Assembly (NCBI GenBank): GCA_948144175.1
Contig: CANXME010002192.1
Location: forward strand, 1,922,001 to 1,986,000
From: Closterium sp. NIES-65
Taxonomy: Eukaryota; Streptophyta; Zygnematophyceae; Desmidiales; Closteriaceae
DNA length: 64,000 nucleotides
Reading direction: 5' to 3'
Below, piece after piece: positions 43,471 to 56,600 of this stretch (the first letter of the stretch is position 1; every line of letters starts with the position of its first letter). The notes beneath the pieces were generated by a model that was not told the DNA's origin, searched no databases, and saw nothing but the letters and a program-made list of their open reading frames with translations. The translations under genes and the position numbers were made by a program.

Positions 43471-43897
43471 TGCGTTGAAACAACCGAAAGGTTATATAAA
43501 GCATCCCCGAAGCTACTCCATTGTACCAGTACCGCAATAGCTCATATAGAGCATGCGGAATGTGGAGGGTCACCCGAAGGTGAACCGTCTGAGGAAGTCA
43601 ACGGTCGTGACCTTTGACGATCCAGTAACCGCGCGACAGTTAATTCACTGCAACATGGTAATTGTCAAGGATAGCAATAGTCGTGGTTACTGTAGCTATG
43701 CAATACAGTTAATAAGGGAATGTACCCTTCAGGGTACATGGCTAGCTAGATTTCTATTTAATCTCTTGTACTTCTATCTTTCAATCATCTTGTTCTCTTT
43801 CAATTATTATTCAACAAGGTCACTACAGAGACTTCTTTGTCTCCTCTCAGACTTAACAGATCCTATTCTATCTACTGGATCCTTTGTTGTATCGGTA
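43471..43897 (+). repeat. E1 left LTR
   Basis: Starts TGCGTTGAAACAACC and ends TTGTTGTATCGGTA. Its partner is 62364-62788, which starts TGTTGAAACAACC and ends TTGTTGTATTGGCA. Confidence 0.85.
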
Positions 43898-45824
43898 TGG
43901 TATGCGAGCTAGAGTGGATTATAGGATCCGTCAAAGTCTTCGTTCTTCTCAGAACAATCCCTTCACAAAGTTATTCATTACACCTCAATACTATCGCTCC
44001 TGAAGGAAAAGCTACTGCAGACTCACCGGGCCCACCACCAGCAACGACTAACGCGCCATCAGCGGTGACCTCCGCCAGCGCCGCTGTTGTTGAGGAGCTA
44101 GCCGCACGCATCAACGCCCTTAAAAGCCATCAAGCAATGAGCATTAACGGCTCAAGCTACGCACGTGGTGTTGATGGACTTCCTCTTCCTGGAGAAAACC
44201 GTCGCGTCAACTCTGAGAGATCCTTCACCTTCGACAATCGTCAAGGGTCAGCTCCTACACAAGACAACCCACATCGCTCACATTCAGACATCGCTACAAT
44301 GCAAACCAAATTTGTATTGACTTCAAAATTGAAATCCTCAATTCCTTTCGACATAAAGGATTTCTACACGTGGAGTTTCGAATTCGAGCTTCTCGCGATA
44401 ACCGCTCAAATCTGGATGTACTACGACAGAAGCCTACCTTTTCCTTCGGAAGGCACCATCCAGGAGAAGCATCAATACTACCACGAATCTCTCCTCGCAT
44501 ACACCGCTCTCCTTCGCAACCTCTCACCTGAACAACAGCTTGACATTCGTCCTTATAAGACGGAATGGGCTCCCGCGCACGCGACCTGGGAACACCTGCG
44601 CAACTCATACATGGCAACACATTCAGTTACAATGAGTTGTCTGCTCAGCCAGCTGACTTCGGTTAAAATGAAGCAAGGGGAGAAAGCGGGACCAATGTCA
44701 GCAGGTGCCACAATCTACGCGACCAAATCAAGAAATGCGGTGGGACTGTCCCCGACGACATGTTCATCTCGATGGTCATCTCTGGCCTTGGCCCCGACTA
44801 GCGACAGTGCCGGTCACTCCTTCGCGCCCGAGCAACCATATCGGAGTCGGCTCTGTGCGCCACGCTTCTTTTGAAGTAGAAGAAAATCGTCCTGTACAAC
44901 GAGAAAAATGTCAAACGGGAGAAATTAGTCTTCTACACAGGAGCATCACAAGGGGAGCAACGTGGAAAGAAGGGAGCTTTTTGCAAATACTACAAGAAGT
45001 CTGGCTACACTATCGACCAGTGCTACAAGCGTCAGGCCGCTGACGAGCGGCGCAACGCCTCCAACCAACAACCATCGGCATAAACAAAGCCTTCCGCCAC
45101 AACCTCCAGTGTGTCGCCTCCGTCCGTCGCCAGCACTTCTCAATCTCCTGCACTCATCACGTCGAAGGACAAAGGAAAAGGGACAATCATAAGCTGCATG
45201 GCTCGCCGCAAGAGAGGGTTCCGTTACTGGGATCGAGTAACATTCGCTCGCGACAATCCCATCAACCCCGTTGCGCCCAGTCCAGACAATGATTCAACAG
45301 TCTTCACCTGGTCCACTCGCCCCTCAGATATTACTCCTGACTTCGAGCTCCCTCCTCCTACTCCGGAATCGCCACCGAGCATTTCCGCAAACAGATATTT
45401 CGCCCTCTCACCGTACACCGGCGACTTTGATCGCATCGTCACACCCAAGATCGCCAACCTCGCCCGCCAGAGCTACAAGGATCTGGACACGTGGTACCTC
45501 GACAGTTGCTGCGGACAACACATGGTGGGATCGCCAAAGTTGATCAGCAACTCACGGCGTATGCAACAACCCTGCGAAATCACCGCCGCCAACAACGAAA
45601 AAATGAAGGCATATGAGATTGGCGAAATCTACCTCGACGCGGATGACACGAAGTTCACCCTTCACATCGGAGACGTCCTCGTCGCACCTGACCTACAATA
45701 CAACTTACTCTCATCAGCTCAACTCATGCGGTGCAGAATCGACATTCGCAGCAATCGGAAGAAGAAGACCTTCGAGCTCTTCCACAACGAAACTTACATC
45801 GGAAAGGCGATCGATGACGATAGA

Positions 45825-46682
45825 TGTCAGAACATATATGTAGCTTATGCTATTGTGTAGGCTACAGTGGGGTATCCCATAGGGGGTACAACCCAATTAG
45901 GGTTTTGCTATTTGTACTCACTTCACTCATAGTTCATTCATTCTCGTTCTATTGTCCACATGGTATCAAGCAGGTTCCCCCGTGGGAACTGTGCTTAGGG
46001 CCCACCACTTTTAAACTTTTTTTTTCTGCCCGGAGCACGCTCCGGCCCTCGCTCTCACTCTTTCGGCCTGCCCTGCGGCCCCCTAGCCGCCCGCGCGCGC
46101 CCGTTCAGGCCCCTAGCCGCCCGCGCGCCGCCCGTCCCGGCCCTTAGCCGCCCGCGCGCCGCCCGTCCCGGCCCCTAGCCGCTCGCGTGCCGCCCGTTCA
46201 GGCCCCTAGCCGCTCGCGCGCCGCCTGTTCAGGCCCCTAGCCGCCCGCGCGCCGCCCGTCCCGGCCCTTAGCCGCCCGCGCGCCGCCTGTCCCGGCCCCT
46301 AGCCGCTCGCGCGCCGCTCGTTCAGGCCCCTAGCCGCCCGCGCGCGCCCGTCCCGGCCCCTCACCGCCCGCGCGCCGCCCGACCCGGCCATTAGCCGCCC
46401 TGTGCCGCCCGCCCCGGCCGCGCTCTCCTGTCTCGGCCCCTCGGCGCCAGGACGCCGCCCGTCCTGGCCAATCACCCGTCCCGGCCTCACACCGCCCGTG
46501 CGCCTCCCGTCCCTGCTGCACGCCGCCGTCCCGGCCCCCCCCACGCCGCCCGTTAGCCGCCGTGCAGCCTGAGCCGCCCGAGCCGTCTGCGCAGCTGAGG
46601 AGCCGAGCCGCCCGAGCCGCCTGTGCCGCTGATTGCTCGAGCTGCCCGAGCCGCCTGAGCCGCCCGAGCCGCCCGAGCCGCC

Positions 46683-46716
<34 letters not shown>

Positions 46717-49700
46717 TTTTTCCCGTCGCCTGTCGAGGCGACCTGAGAGGCCAGCTGAGGGGTGGCAGGTGTGTGGTCTCCCCTGCTTCTCCTCCTCCTT
46801 CGTCTCGAGCCGCCCTGCAGCCGAGCTGCCTCGCCGCCGAGCCGCTCTACACCCGAGCCTCCCAGCAGCCGAGCCGCCCTACAGCCGCGCCGCCGGGTCG
46901 CCGAGCTGCCGAGCCGCCCTGCCGCCGAGCCGCCCGAGTCGCCCGAGCCGCAGAGCCGCCGTGCTGCCGGCCGCTGAGTCGCCGAGCCTACTCTACCCAC
47001 CAATGGTGAGCCTCTGCCGTGCTAGCACGCTGCGCGTCGCCTGCTTGCCTGCCTGCCTCCCTTTTTGGCTTGCCTGGCTGCCTGCCTTACTGCTGCTACT
47101 CCTGCTCCTGCCTCTACTGGTGGAGCCAGATGCAGCCCCATCGACGTCTGCGTGAGTCCCTCACGCCCCAGCAGCTGCGTGAGTGGTACGCTGGTTGGGG
47201 CTGTAGGGGTGGTGGCGCTACTACTGCTACCACTCCTGCTGCTTCTACTACTGGTGGCGGCCAGATGCAGCTCCCGCGACCCCCCCGCGCGTCTCTCACG
47301 CCTCAGCAGCTTCGTGAGTGGTACGCTCAGAGTGGAGGGTCTCTCAGTTCTGTTCGCTGCCCTTACGTGATTCTCACTGGTGCTCGGACTGGTCAGCCTT
47401 GTGGGACACCTAGTCATACACAGTCCCGCTGCTTCGCCCGTCTGAGCGACGCCTGGCGTACCGTGTTTGGCGACGAGGCTGAGCTCCCCGACTGGGTGGA
47501 GTTGCTTAGGCAGAGGGTAGATATATTTGCTCTTGACTATGATGCTATTCTCACTGCCATGTATGCATTGCCTACTAGTGCTGACCGTGCCGGTCACCTG
47601 TGCGTACCGCCTGACCCGTGTATCGGACCTGCTGCTCTAGCTACTGGTGAGGATGCTGCTGCTCTGGGTGCTAGTGAGTCTCCTGCTCCAGGTACAGGTG
47701 CGGCTGCTGCTCTAGGTGCTAGTGAGTCTGCTTCCTCAGGTGCGGGTGAGGCTGCGCTCTCAGGTACCACGTTGGCTTCGGCCTCCCTCACCTTTACACT
47801 TGACTCTGGGGCTTCTCGCTCCTTCTTTCGGGACCGCACCACACTCACGCCGCTTGGTCGGCCGGTTGCAGTCTCCCTGGCTGACCCCTCTGGGGGTCCT
47901 GTCCTCTCTCACTTTTCCACTGTCCTCCCGTGTCCGGCTGCCCCCTCGGGCACCCTGTCTGGCCTGTACCTCCCCTCGTTCTCGACGAACTTGGTGAGTG
48001 GTGCAGACCTGCAGGATGCGGGGGTTCACCAGTTCACTCCTGCGAGTCAGCGGGTGACCCACTGCACGAACGCACGCACAGGCCGGCACCTGGCCACGTT
48101 CTCGCGTCGGTCGGGGTCGAGCCTCTACACCCTGACCACTGAGTCTCCTCCTGTCCCTGCGTCCGGTCAGGTAGCAGCGTCAGGTCAGGTGTTTGCTGCT
48201 GCGTCCAGGTCTGGTCCTGAGTCTGCCCCCTGTTCGTGTCGCCTCCTGTCTCACGAGACTCTCCTGTGGCACCACCGTCTTGGCCACCCCTCCTTGCCCC
48301 GTCTTCGGGGCATGGCTTCCCGTGTCCTTGTCTCTGGTCTTCCCCAGTCTCTCCCTCCCCTTCCTTCGGGACCAGGACCTTCCTGTGTCCCCTGTGTCGA
48401 GGGACGCCTCCGGGCTGCTCTTCACTCCTCCCAGTTTCCCCTGACAGAGGCTCCTCTGCAGACACTTCACATGGACGTGTGGGGCCCTGCCCCCGTCCGT
48501 GGGCAGGGTCACGAGCGCTACTTCCTGTTGGTGGTTGACGACTACTCGCATTACACCACAGTCTTCCCCTTGCGCAGCAAGGGTGCTGTCACTGAGGTGC
48601 TGATCGACTGGATCCGCGAGGCTCGTCTCCAGCTCAGGAGGAGCTTCGGCTCGGACTTTCGTGTTCTACGTTTGCACTCTGACCGAGGTGGGGAGTTCTC
48701 CTCTCGCCTTCTGCGAGACTACTGTCGTGCACAGGGGATCCGCCAGACCTTTACGCTTCCGGACTCTCCACAGCAAAATGGGATTGCTGAGCGCCGCATT
48801 GGCATGGTCATGGATGTCGCTCGTACGTCCATGATGCATGCGGCTGCCCCCCATTTTCTGTGGCCGTTTGCGGTTCGGTACGCGGCGCATCAGCTCAACC
48901 TTCACCCCAGGGTCTCTCGGCCTGCGATGTCCCCAGTGTTATAATGGACGGGGAAGGTCGGCGATGCGTCTGCGTTCCGTGTCTGGGGATCTCGGGCGTT
49001 TGTCCGCGACTTGTCTGCGGACAAGCTGTCCCCCCGTGCTGCTCCCTGTGTCTTCCTTGGCTTCCCCCCTGACGCTCCAGGGTGGCAGTTCTACCACCCC
49101 TCCTCTCGTCGTGTTCTGTCCTCCCAGGACGTCACGTTCGACGAGTCAGTCCCCTTCTACCGCCTCTTCCCCTACCGTACACCTTCCCTCCCCCCCCCAC
49201 CGGACTTCCTGGTGCCAGTTCCTCCCCCGGTAGACCCCCTCCCCCCTCAGGTTCCTGCCCCTTCAGGTGTGTCCCAGGTAGACACAGTCGAGCCAGTCGA
49301 GGTTGCTGCTGAGTCTGGTCCTGCTGCGAGTGCAGAGTCTGGGGGTGCTACGCCTGCGGGTGCTGAGCTTGGGGGTGCTGCTGCTAGGGGTGCTGAGCCT
49401 GGGGGTGCGAGGCCGGGGGGTGCTGAGCTTGGGGGTGCTGCTGCTGGGGGTGCTGAGCCGGGGGGTGCTACGTCAGGAGCTGCTGAGCTTGGGGGTGCTG
49501 AGCCTGGAGGTGCGGAGCCTGCGACTGCTGGACCTGGGGGCTCTCCGGTTGCTCCGTCTCGGCGGGAGCCGCTCTCTCCACAGGAGCTGCGCGAGTGGTT
49601 TGCTCACCGCTGGAGGCGTGCTGCTGGAGCTGGAGCTCCTTCGACTGCTGAGGGTGCTGGTGCTGCCGGTCCCGGAGCTGCTGGGCCTGCGGGTCCTACT

Positions 49701-51235
49701 GGAGCTGGAGCTGCTGAGCCTGGGGGTGCTGAGTTTGGAGCTGCTGAGCCTAGGGGTGCTACGTCTGAAGCCGCTGAGCCTGGGGTTTCTCCTGGTGCTG
49801 CGTCTCGGCGGGAGCCCCTCTCTCCACAGGAGCTGCGCGAGTGGTTTGCTCGCCGCTGGAGGCGTGCTGCTGGAGCTGGAGCTCCTTCGACTGCTGAGGG
49901 TGCTGGTGCTGCCGGTCCCGGATCTGCTGGGCCTGCGGGTCCTACTGGACCTGGAGCTGCTGAGCCTGGGGGTGCTGAGTCTGGAGCTGCTGAGCCTGGG
50001 GGTGCTACGTTTGGAGCCGCTGAGCCTGGGGTTTCTCCTGGTGCTGCGTCTCGGCGGGAGCCCCTCCCTCCTACTGGAGCTAGGGCTCCTGAGGGCGTTG
50101 GTGCTGAGTCTGCTGCTGTCTGTCCTGACGGTGGTTCTGCTGCTGGTGCTGCTGGAGGTCCTGCCGCTGGAGGTGTTGGTGGCGCTGGTGCTGCCGCTGA
50201 GGGTGCTGGTGCTGTCCTTGCTGAGTCTGGAGCTGCCGCGCGGCCTCGGCCGTACTTCGTTCCGCTTCTGCAGCAAGTTCTTGGTCTTTCTCCTCCGGTA
50301 GAGTGTCCACAGCCTGTCCAGTCGCAGTCCCTGTTGGAGCCTACCTCTCCACTGCCTGCTCCCTCTCCTTACACTGGTCCTACTAGAGGTCTTGCTGAGC
50401 GTCGTGAGCCTGCGTCTCGTCCCGCGTCGCCTGTTCGTGCTGCCCGCGCTAGTGGTCGTGGTTCGCGTCCGCGTCCTCCTCCTGTCCCTGGCACCCACCG
50501 GATGTCTCTGCGTCCGTCCACTGCTCCTTTGCGTGCCCTTTTGCCTTCTCCTCCTGAGTCCTCCCTTCCTGTGCTTACCAACCCAGAGTCGGACTCCCTT
50601 CGTGCTGCCACTCCTACTGTCACGCGTCTCCTTGCTACTGTCGTCACTGACCCCTCTTTTGAGTCCGCTGCTGCGTCTGCTCTTGTCGCTGAGCTCGTCG
50701 ACTTTGCTGCTCGCTGTCGTCTAGACTACGCTGCTAGTCTTGTTGCTGTGTCTGCGTCTGTCTGTCCTCCGTACGTCGGGGGTGAGTGTGCTCTTGGCAC
50801 GGACGTCCTAGAGGACAGGCAGGAGGAGTTCCAGTATCTGGCCACCGCTTCACCTCATCTCGCGTCTGTACTGCTTGCTCCTGAGGGAGACCCGGATGCA
50901 CTAGACATCCCGACTCCGCGCTCTTACGCGGAGGCCGTAGAGGGTCCCTACTCCTCTCAGTGGCAGGCAGCTATGGATGCAGAGATGGCTTCCTGGAAGT
51001 CCACAGGCACCTACGTTGACGCAGTTCCCCCTCCTGGGGCGAACATCGTCAGTGGCATGTGGATCTTCAGGGTGAAGCGGCCGCCGGGCTCTCCACCTGT
51101 CTTCAAGGCGCGGTACGTCGCTCGTGGCTTCAGTCAGCGGCAGGGAGTTGACTACTTTCAGACCTTCTCTCCCACCCCGAAGATGACCACTCTTCGGGTG
51201 CTGCTGCACATAGCCGCTCAGCGCGACTACGAGCT
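45825..51235 (+). mobile_element. E2: Ty1/copia element inside E1
   Basis: Left LTR 45825-45960 (TGTCAGAACAT to TTGTCCACA, 136 bases), then primer site TGGTATCAAGCAGG. A GC-rich leader (46.0-47.0 kb) with repeats precedes the coding part: protease (FTLDSGASRSFF, near 47.8 kb), pre-integrase (LLWHHRLGHPS, near 48.26 kb), integrase (48.45-49.05 kb, with LHSDRGGEF and DSPQQNGIAER), a Gly/Ala/Glu-rich linker (49.26-50.3 kb), and the start of RT (50.93-51.23 kb). Same family as E4. No right LTR was found and sequence of E1 type continues at about 51.24 kb. Broken, a few breaks. Confidence 0.8.
46030..46720. repeat. GC-rich leader repeats of E2
   Basis: About twelve units of the type CCGGCCCCTAGCCGCTCGCG, then GAGCCGCCC repeats and a C-run of about 35 bases (46682-46716). 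A similar GC-rich repeat leader occurs in E4 at 61.1-61.85 kb on the other strand. The open frames on both strands are probably repeat artefacts. Confidence 0.75.
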
Positions 51236-53627
51236 TCAAGGAGCTCTTCAAGCAGAAAGGGATTGAGCACATGGTGTCCCTGCCCTACGCTCACCAACAA
51301 AAAGGAGTAGCAGAATGGACAAACAGAAGCCTCTCCACGCAAATAAGGGCTCTAATGAAGCAGTCGTCCATCCCAACAAAATATTGGCCGTTTGCGATGA
51401 ATCACGCTGTTCGGCTGCACAACTTGCTGTCCTCGCGAAGCCTCGAGAACAACAACTCTCCCTACCGGGCATGGACGGGCAGAAAAGCAGATACACGCCT
51501 ACTTTGGGTGTTTGGCTGCATTGTACAGTACAGACCCCACACTGCGAGAACCGGAAAATTTGCTGACCGGGCACGATGGGGCATCCACCTCGGGATCGAA
51601 AAGGAATTCAAGGCGTGGATCGTGCTGGACTACGCGACACACGAGGTGACGAAATCACGTGACTGCATCTTCTACGAGAAGCTGACTCTGCCCCTTTTCA
51701 AGGAGCACCAGGAAGCCGACAAACTGCGCGAGAGGCTCTTTGAGGGCCACCGCAGCTTCGCCACGTCACACGACGAAGCTGACCTGGCCGAGGATGTAGA
51801 CGCACCTGATGTCACCCCAATGGACTCTGCTCCGAGCATCCCCCTCACAAGCCAATTCGGGACTCCGATATTCGTACCTCTACATCAACCCGATCCTGAC
51901 GATATAACACCCGAGGATCATGACTACAACAGTGAGGCGCGCCGATCGCCTGATGCCGAGTTACCACAACCCAACATGTCGCAGGATACCCTCCGCCTCG
52001 GCAACGTCAGCGATGAGGACGTGGTCGAAGTTACCAGCTTCCACGACTACGACCGCCTTCACTACGAAAAGACCGACAAAACTGGTCTCCACGTTCTCGG
52101 CTTCGCCATCGCTGTTCGCCACACCTCGCCCTAGGAACCAACCACCGTCCGCCAAGCTCTATCTGGCCCTGACAGTGAAAAATGGAGAGCAGCCATGGCC
52201 GACGAAATCGCGTCGCTGAAGAATGTGGCACCTGGAAGCTAGTCCCTCGGTCATCGGCAAAGGGAAGAAAAATTATCAGCGGCAATTGGGTTTTTCGCAT
52301 CAAAACTCTCGCAGATGTCTTGATCGACAAGTAGAAGGCGCGTTGGGTGGTGCAGGGATTTGAGCAAACGCACCTGGTGGATTTTACTCTCACCTACGCT
52401 CCAGTCGGCCGCCTTACCTCGGTGCGCATTCTCCTCTGCATCGCCGCCATCAAACAGCGACCGCTCCGGCAAATCGACGTCGGCAGCGCCTTCCTATATG
52501 CTCCCGTCGATGCCATAATCTTCGTCGAGCAGCCGCATGCATTCGAAGAAAACGACGGCGTCGTGTGCCTCCTCCAAAAATCCCTCTACGGAATCAAGCA
52601 GGCACCTCGTCTGTGGCAGCAGTACCTCCATTTTGTCCTACTTAAGCTCAACTTCACTCAGCTGCCGCACGACCTTGAAATGTACAGGCGAGAATCGCGC
52701 AGGAAATTCATCCTCCTCGTCGCCTATGTCGACGACCTTCTCTACACCGGCGACGACATGGAGTTGCTGGACCAGTTTGAGGTTGACATCAAGGAGAAGC
52801 TGGAGGTGACAGTAAACCACAACGTCACACAGTTTCTCGGCCTCAATGTGACTCAGTCCGCCTCCTCCATTCACCTCTCCGCCGCCAAGTACGCCGAAAC
52901 ACTCGCGAAGCGATTCGCCATCGCACCGATCAACCTCACCACCCCCTATCACAGTCCTCCTCCTAACCACGAGCCAGACACCACACCGCTCTCTCCCGAC
53001 AACCATCGTCTCTATCAGCAGCAGCTGGGATGTCTCCTGTTCGCCGCCGTCACGTGCCGGCCCGATCTCTCCTACGTCGCAAGCCAGCTCGCACAGTACC
53101 TGAAGCAACCTGAAGGGGAGAATCTACAGGATCTACGCCGAGCACTACAGTACTTCATCTCCACCCCCGACGTCGGTCTCACCTACAAAGCTAACCTCAC
53201 CGCTACTCTACAACTCCATGGCTATGTAGATGCCGACCATGCTGGAGATGTTGACAACTGACACTCCCGCACAGGATTTATTTTTCAACTCCAACCTGCG
53301 GGACTCATCTCCTGGAACTCTCAAAAGCAGGAACTCATCGCTCTTTCGTCAGTAGAAGCAGAATTCATCGCAGCTAGCACAGCTGTTCGCGAAGGACTGT
53401 ACCTGATGGAGCTCCTGCAAGAGGCAAAAGTGACGATGAACGGGCACTTCACGTTACTCTGCGACAATCAGAGCGCGATAAAGATCGCGAACAAGCCCGG
53501 CTTCGCCAACCGCACCAAGCACATCACCCTTCGCTACTTCTTCGTGAACGATGAAATCGACAAGGGGAGAGTCAAGCTGACATACTGCCCGACCGGTGAC
53601 ATGGTAGCTGATTTCCTGACAAAGAAG

Positions 53628-56600
53628 TGTGAAGATTTTAGTAGCAAGCTTAGAAGCCATAGCTAGTGAGGTAGTAGAGGTTGAGTTCGAGTGAGTTGAG
53701 TAGGAAGAAAAAGAGTCGAGAGAATGAAGGGGTTTCACTATGGAATGTTGTACAAAATATAGTGAAGGAAAAGGGTGCACCATCTAACATGAAAACGATA
53801 TAACTACACTAGGTTTACACTACAGGCAGTTATAGTAATGCATACAATTACATTTTGACACACCCCCTAATTGCCTGCAGGGAAGAACCGTGTGTAGTAC
53901 ACCTCTTGCAGAGGTACACCAAGCGCAAAGAAAGAGGCAACAACTCCATCCCCTCACCCTCCCCCTCCCCTTCCCTCTCCCCCACACACTGCTGCAGGAG
54001 CAGCAGAGGGGGGGGAAGAGAGGAGAGGTGGAGGGACGGCGGCTGGTTGGTCTCACACCCGCCACCCCAGTGCCACTCCCCCGGCTCCCCCACACCCTCA
54101 CACCCTCCCCCCCATCAGCAGCTGCAGTAGTGTTAACGAAAGGAGGAGGAGGGGAAGGGAAGCATAACACGCATCACCCCCACACCCGTCACCCCCAGAC
54201 CCTCCCCCTTGCAGCTGCAGGGAGACAAAGGGGGAAGGGGTGGAAAAGGGGGGGGGGGGGGGGGGGGGCCGACGCACGGCCTCCCCGGGCGCCAAAGCAG
54301 GCGGTAGAGGGGGCGACGCCTGCCCACGCCTTCCAGGTGGCCCCCTCAGGTCGCCTTGATAGGTGACGGGAAAAGGGGGGGGGGGGGGGGGGGTCCACGT
54401 GCCCCCGGTGTGCCGAGGCTGGCGACAGGGCATGGCCGGGGCGAGGTCGGGGCCGCAAGTGGGCGGGGCCGCAGGTGGCATCGGGGCCGCAAGGGTGGGC
54501 GGGGCCGTAGGTGGCGACGGGGCCGAAGGTGGCGGGGCCGCAGGTGGCGACAGGGCCGCAGCGGGCAATGGGGCCACAGGTGGCGACGGAGCCGTGGTGG
54601 GTGACGGGGCCGTAGCGAAGGGCGGCGGGGCCATAGCGAAGGGCGGCGAGGCCGCAGCGAAGGGCGGCGGGGCCGCAGCGAGGGGCGGCGGGGCCGCAGC
54701 GAAGAGCAGCGGGGCCGCAGCGAAAGGTGACGGGGCCGCAGCGAAGGGCGGCGCGAGGGCCGCGAAGGGGCCGCGAGGGGCCTGAAAGGGCAGCAACGGG
54801 GCCGTTAAGAAAAAAAAGGATAAGGGGCACGCCACGGGGCGTGCCGAACGTAGAGTAGAAGCGGAAGCTTTAGGGTGGGCCCACAGGTCAGGACCTTGTC
54901 ACTCTGATAACATGTGAAGATTTTAGTAGCAAGGCTTTGAGAAGAAGTGAACGAGAATAAATGAAGCATGAATGAAGTGAGTACAAATATGAAACCCTAA
55001 TTGGGTTGTACCCCCTATGGGATACCCCACTATAGCCTACACAAATAAGTAAGCTATAATGTTCTGACACACCCCCATAGGCAAACTTGGGGAGAACAAG
55101 GGGTCACAAGACCAGTTCACATGCAAGATCATATATAGAGATATACAGAGTCAAGCAAACAAGAGCAAGAGTATATATAGGTCAAGGTACAAGCAAGGTC
55201 AAGGAGTGAGCAAGTGAGGCAAGACAGGTACAAGACCCAGCTGCGTGCAGCAACGCTGATGATCACAAGGCGCAAGTGCCTTGGTGAAGACATCAGCAGT
55301 GTTGGCCTCAGAGGCCACGTACGCAAGTCGCAACTGTCCACGCTGCTGTAGCTCACGAGCAAGAAAGTAGCGGAGAGCAATGTGCTTTGTCCTGTGCTCC
55401 AGTCGCTGCCCTCGACACAAGGCCAGCATGGCCTTGTTGTCTACGTACAGGACTGGAGGAGAACGAGGCGGCTCTCCAAGGTCGGTCAGCAGGTACGTGA
55501 GCCAGCGAAGCTCCTGAGCAGCCATAGCCCCGGCGTAGATCTCAGCCTCACAACTGGAGCCGAGAACAGAAGACGAGCGAGTAGCCCGCCATGAAACAGA
55601 GCCGGAACCAAGGCCGAAGGTGTAACCCTGTGACGACCGCTGCGTAGCCTGGTCGTCAGCCCAAGAAGCGTCCGCGTGCCCAGTGAGGACCACTGGACTG
55701 CGCCCTCCAAGCACTAGCCCCATGCCCGACGTACTGCACAAGTAGCGCAACACCCTCTTCGCTGCAGCCATGTGCTCTGGTCGGTGTCTCCCAGGAGCAA
55801 CATAGCGTGCGAGAATGCTAAGAGGGTATGCAAGGTCAGGTCGTGAGCAGGTCATCAGGTACATGAGGCAGCTAACAAGCTCTGCATACGGGCCACTCGA
55901 CTCTACGAACTTATCCAAAGGCAGAGCTGAGAGCGAGTGGCGAGTAGGCAGAGGAGTGGCCTGAGGCGAGGAGTACATGAAGCCGAAGCGCTGAAGGACC
56001 TGCTGCACCATGTGTGACTGAGTCAGGGTAATGGTGCGGCGTGCTCTGTTCCGGGTGATCTGCAAGCCAAGGTAGCTGCGCAGTTCACCCAGGTCAGTGC
56101 ACGTGTGTCTCTTCTGCAGCTCGGACTTCACGTAGGCGAGTCTAGCAGTGTCAGCTGTGGCAAAGACCAAGTCGTCGACGTACACGAGGATGTAGAACGG
56201 CAGCAGAGAGGTGTCGGTGCGTAGAAACAGCGACGGGTCGGTAGTAGAAGGAGCAAACCCAAGTGCCGCAAGCGTAGTCCTCAGTGTGTCGTGCCACTCA
56301 CGTGGCGCCTGGCGGAGACCGTAGACTGGACGCCGGAGACTCCACTGGGTACCAGGAGGGAAAGACCCAGAGAAGCCAGGTGGGCGACGCAGCCAGATCT
56401 CCTCGTGCAGGCTGCCCTGCAAGAAAGCAGTGCTGAATTCGAGAGAGTGCTGCTCGTAGTCACGGTGAGCAGCAACGTGCAGCAGTACCCAAAGAGTGGT
56501 CATCTTCGGGGTGGGGGAGAAGGTCTGAAAGTAGTCTACTCCCTGCCGCTGACTGAAGCCACGAGCCACGTAACGCGCCTTGAAGACAGGCGGAGAACCC

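Noticed and set aside
46562-47155. A host-like protein in the GC-rich stretch before E2 coding DNA
   Set aside because: The frame is made of SRAA/PSRP repeats from GAGCCGCCC units and lies between the LTR and the first copia domain, so it is element leader.
49303-50301. A Leu-rich second open frame over the E2 linker
   Set aside because: It is a shifted reading of GGTGCTGAGCCT-type repeats; the other frame continues the copia polyprotein composition.
54098-54835. Open frame of repeated Pro/Ala units within E3
   Set aside because: It follows GGGGCCGCAGCGAAGGGCGG-type repeats and both strands are open. No gag, pol or host domain.
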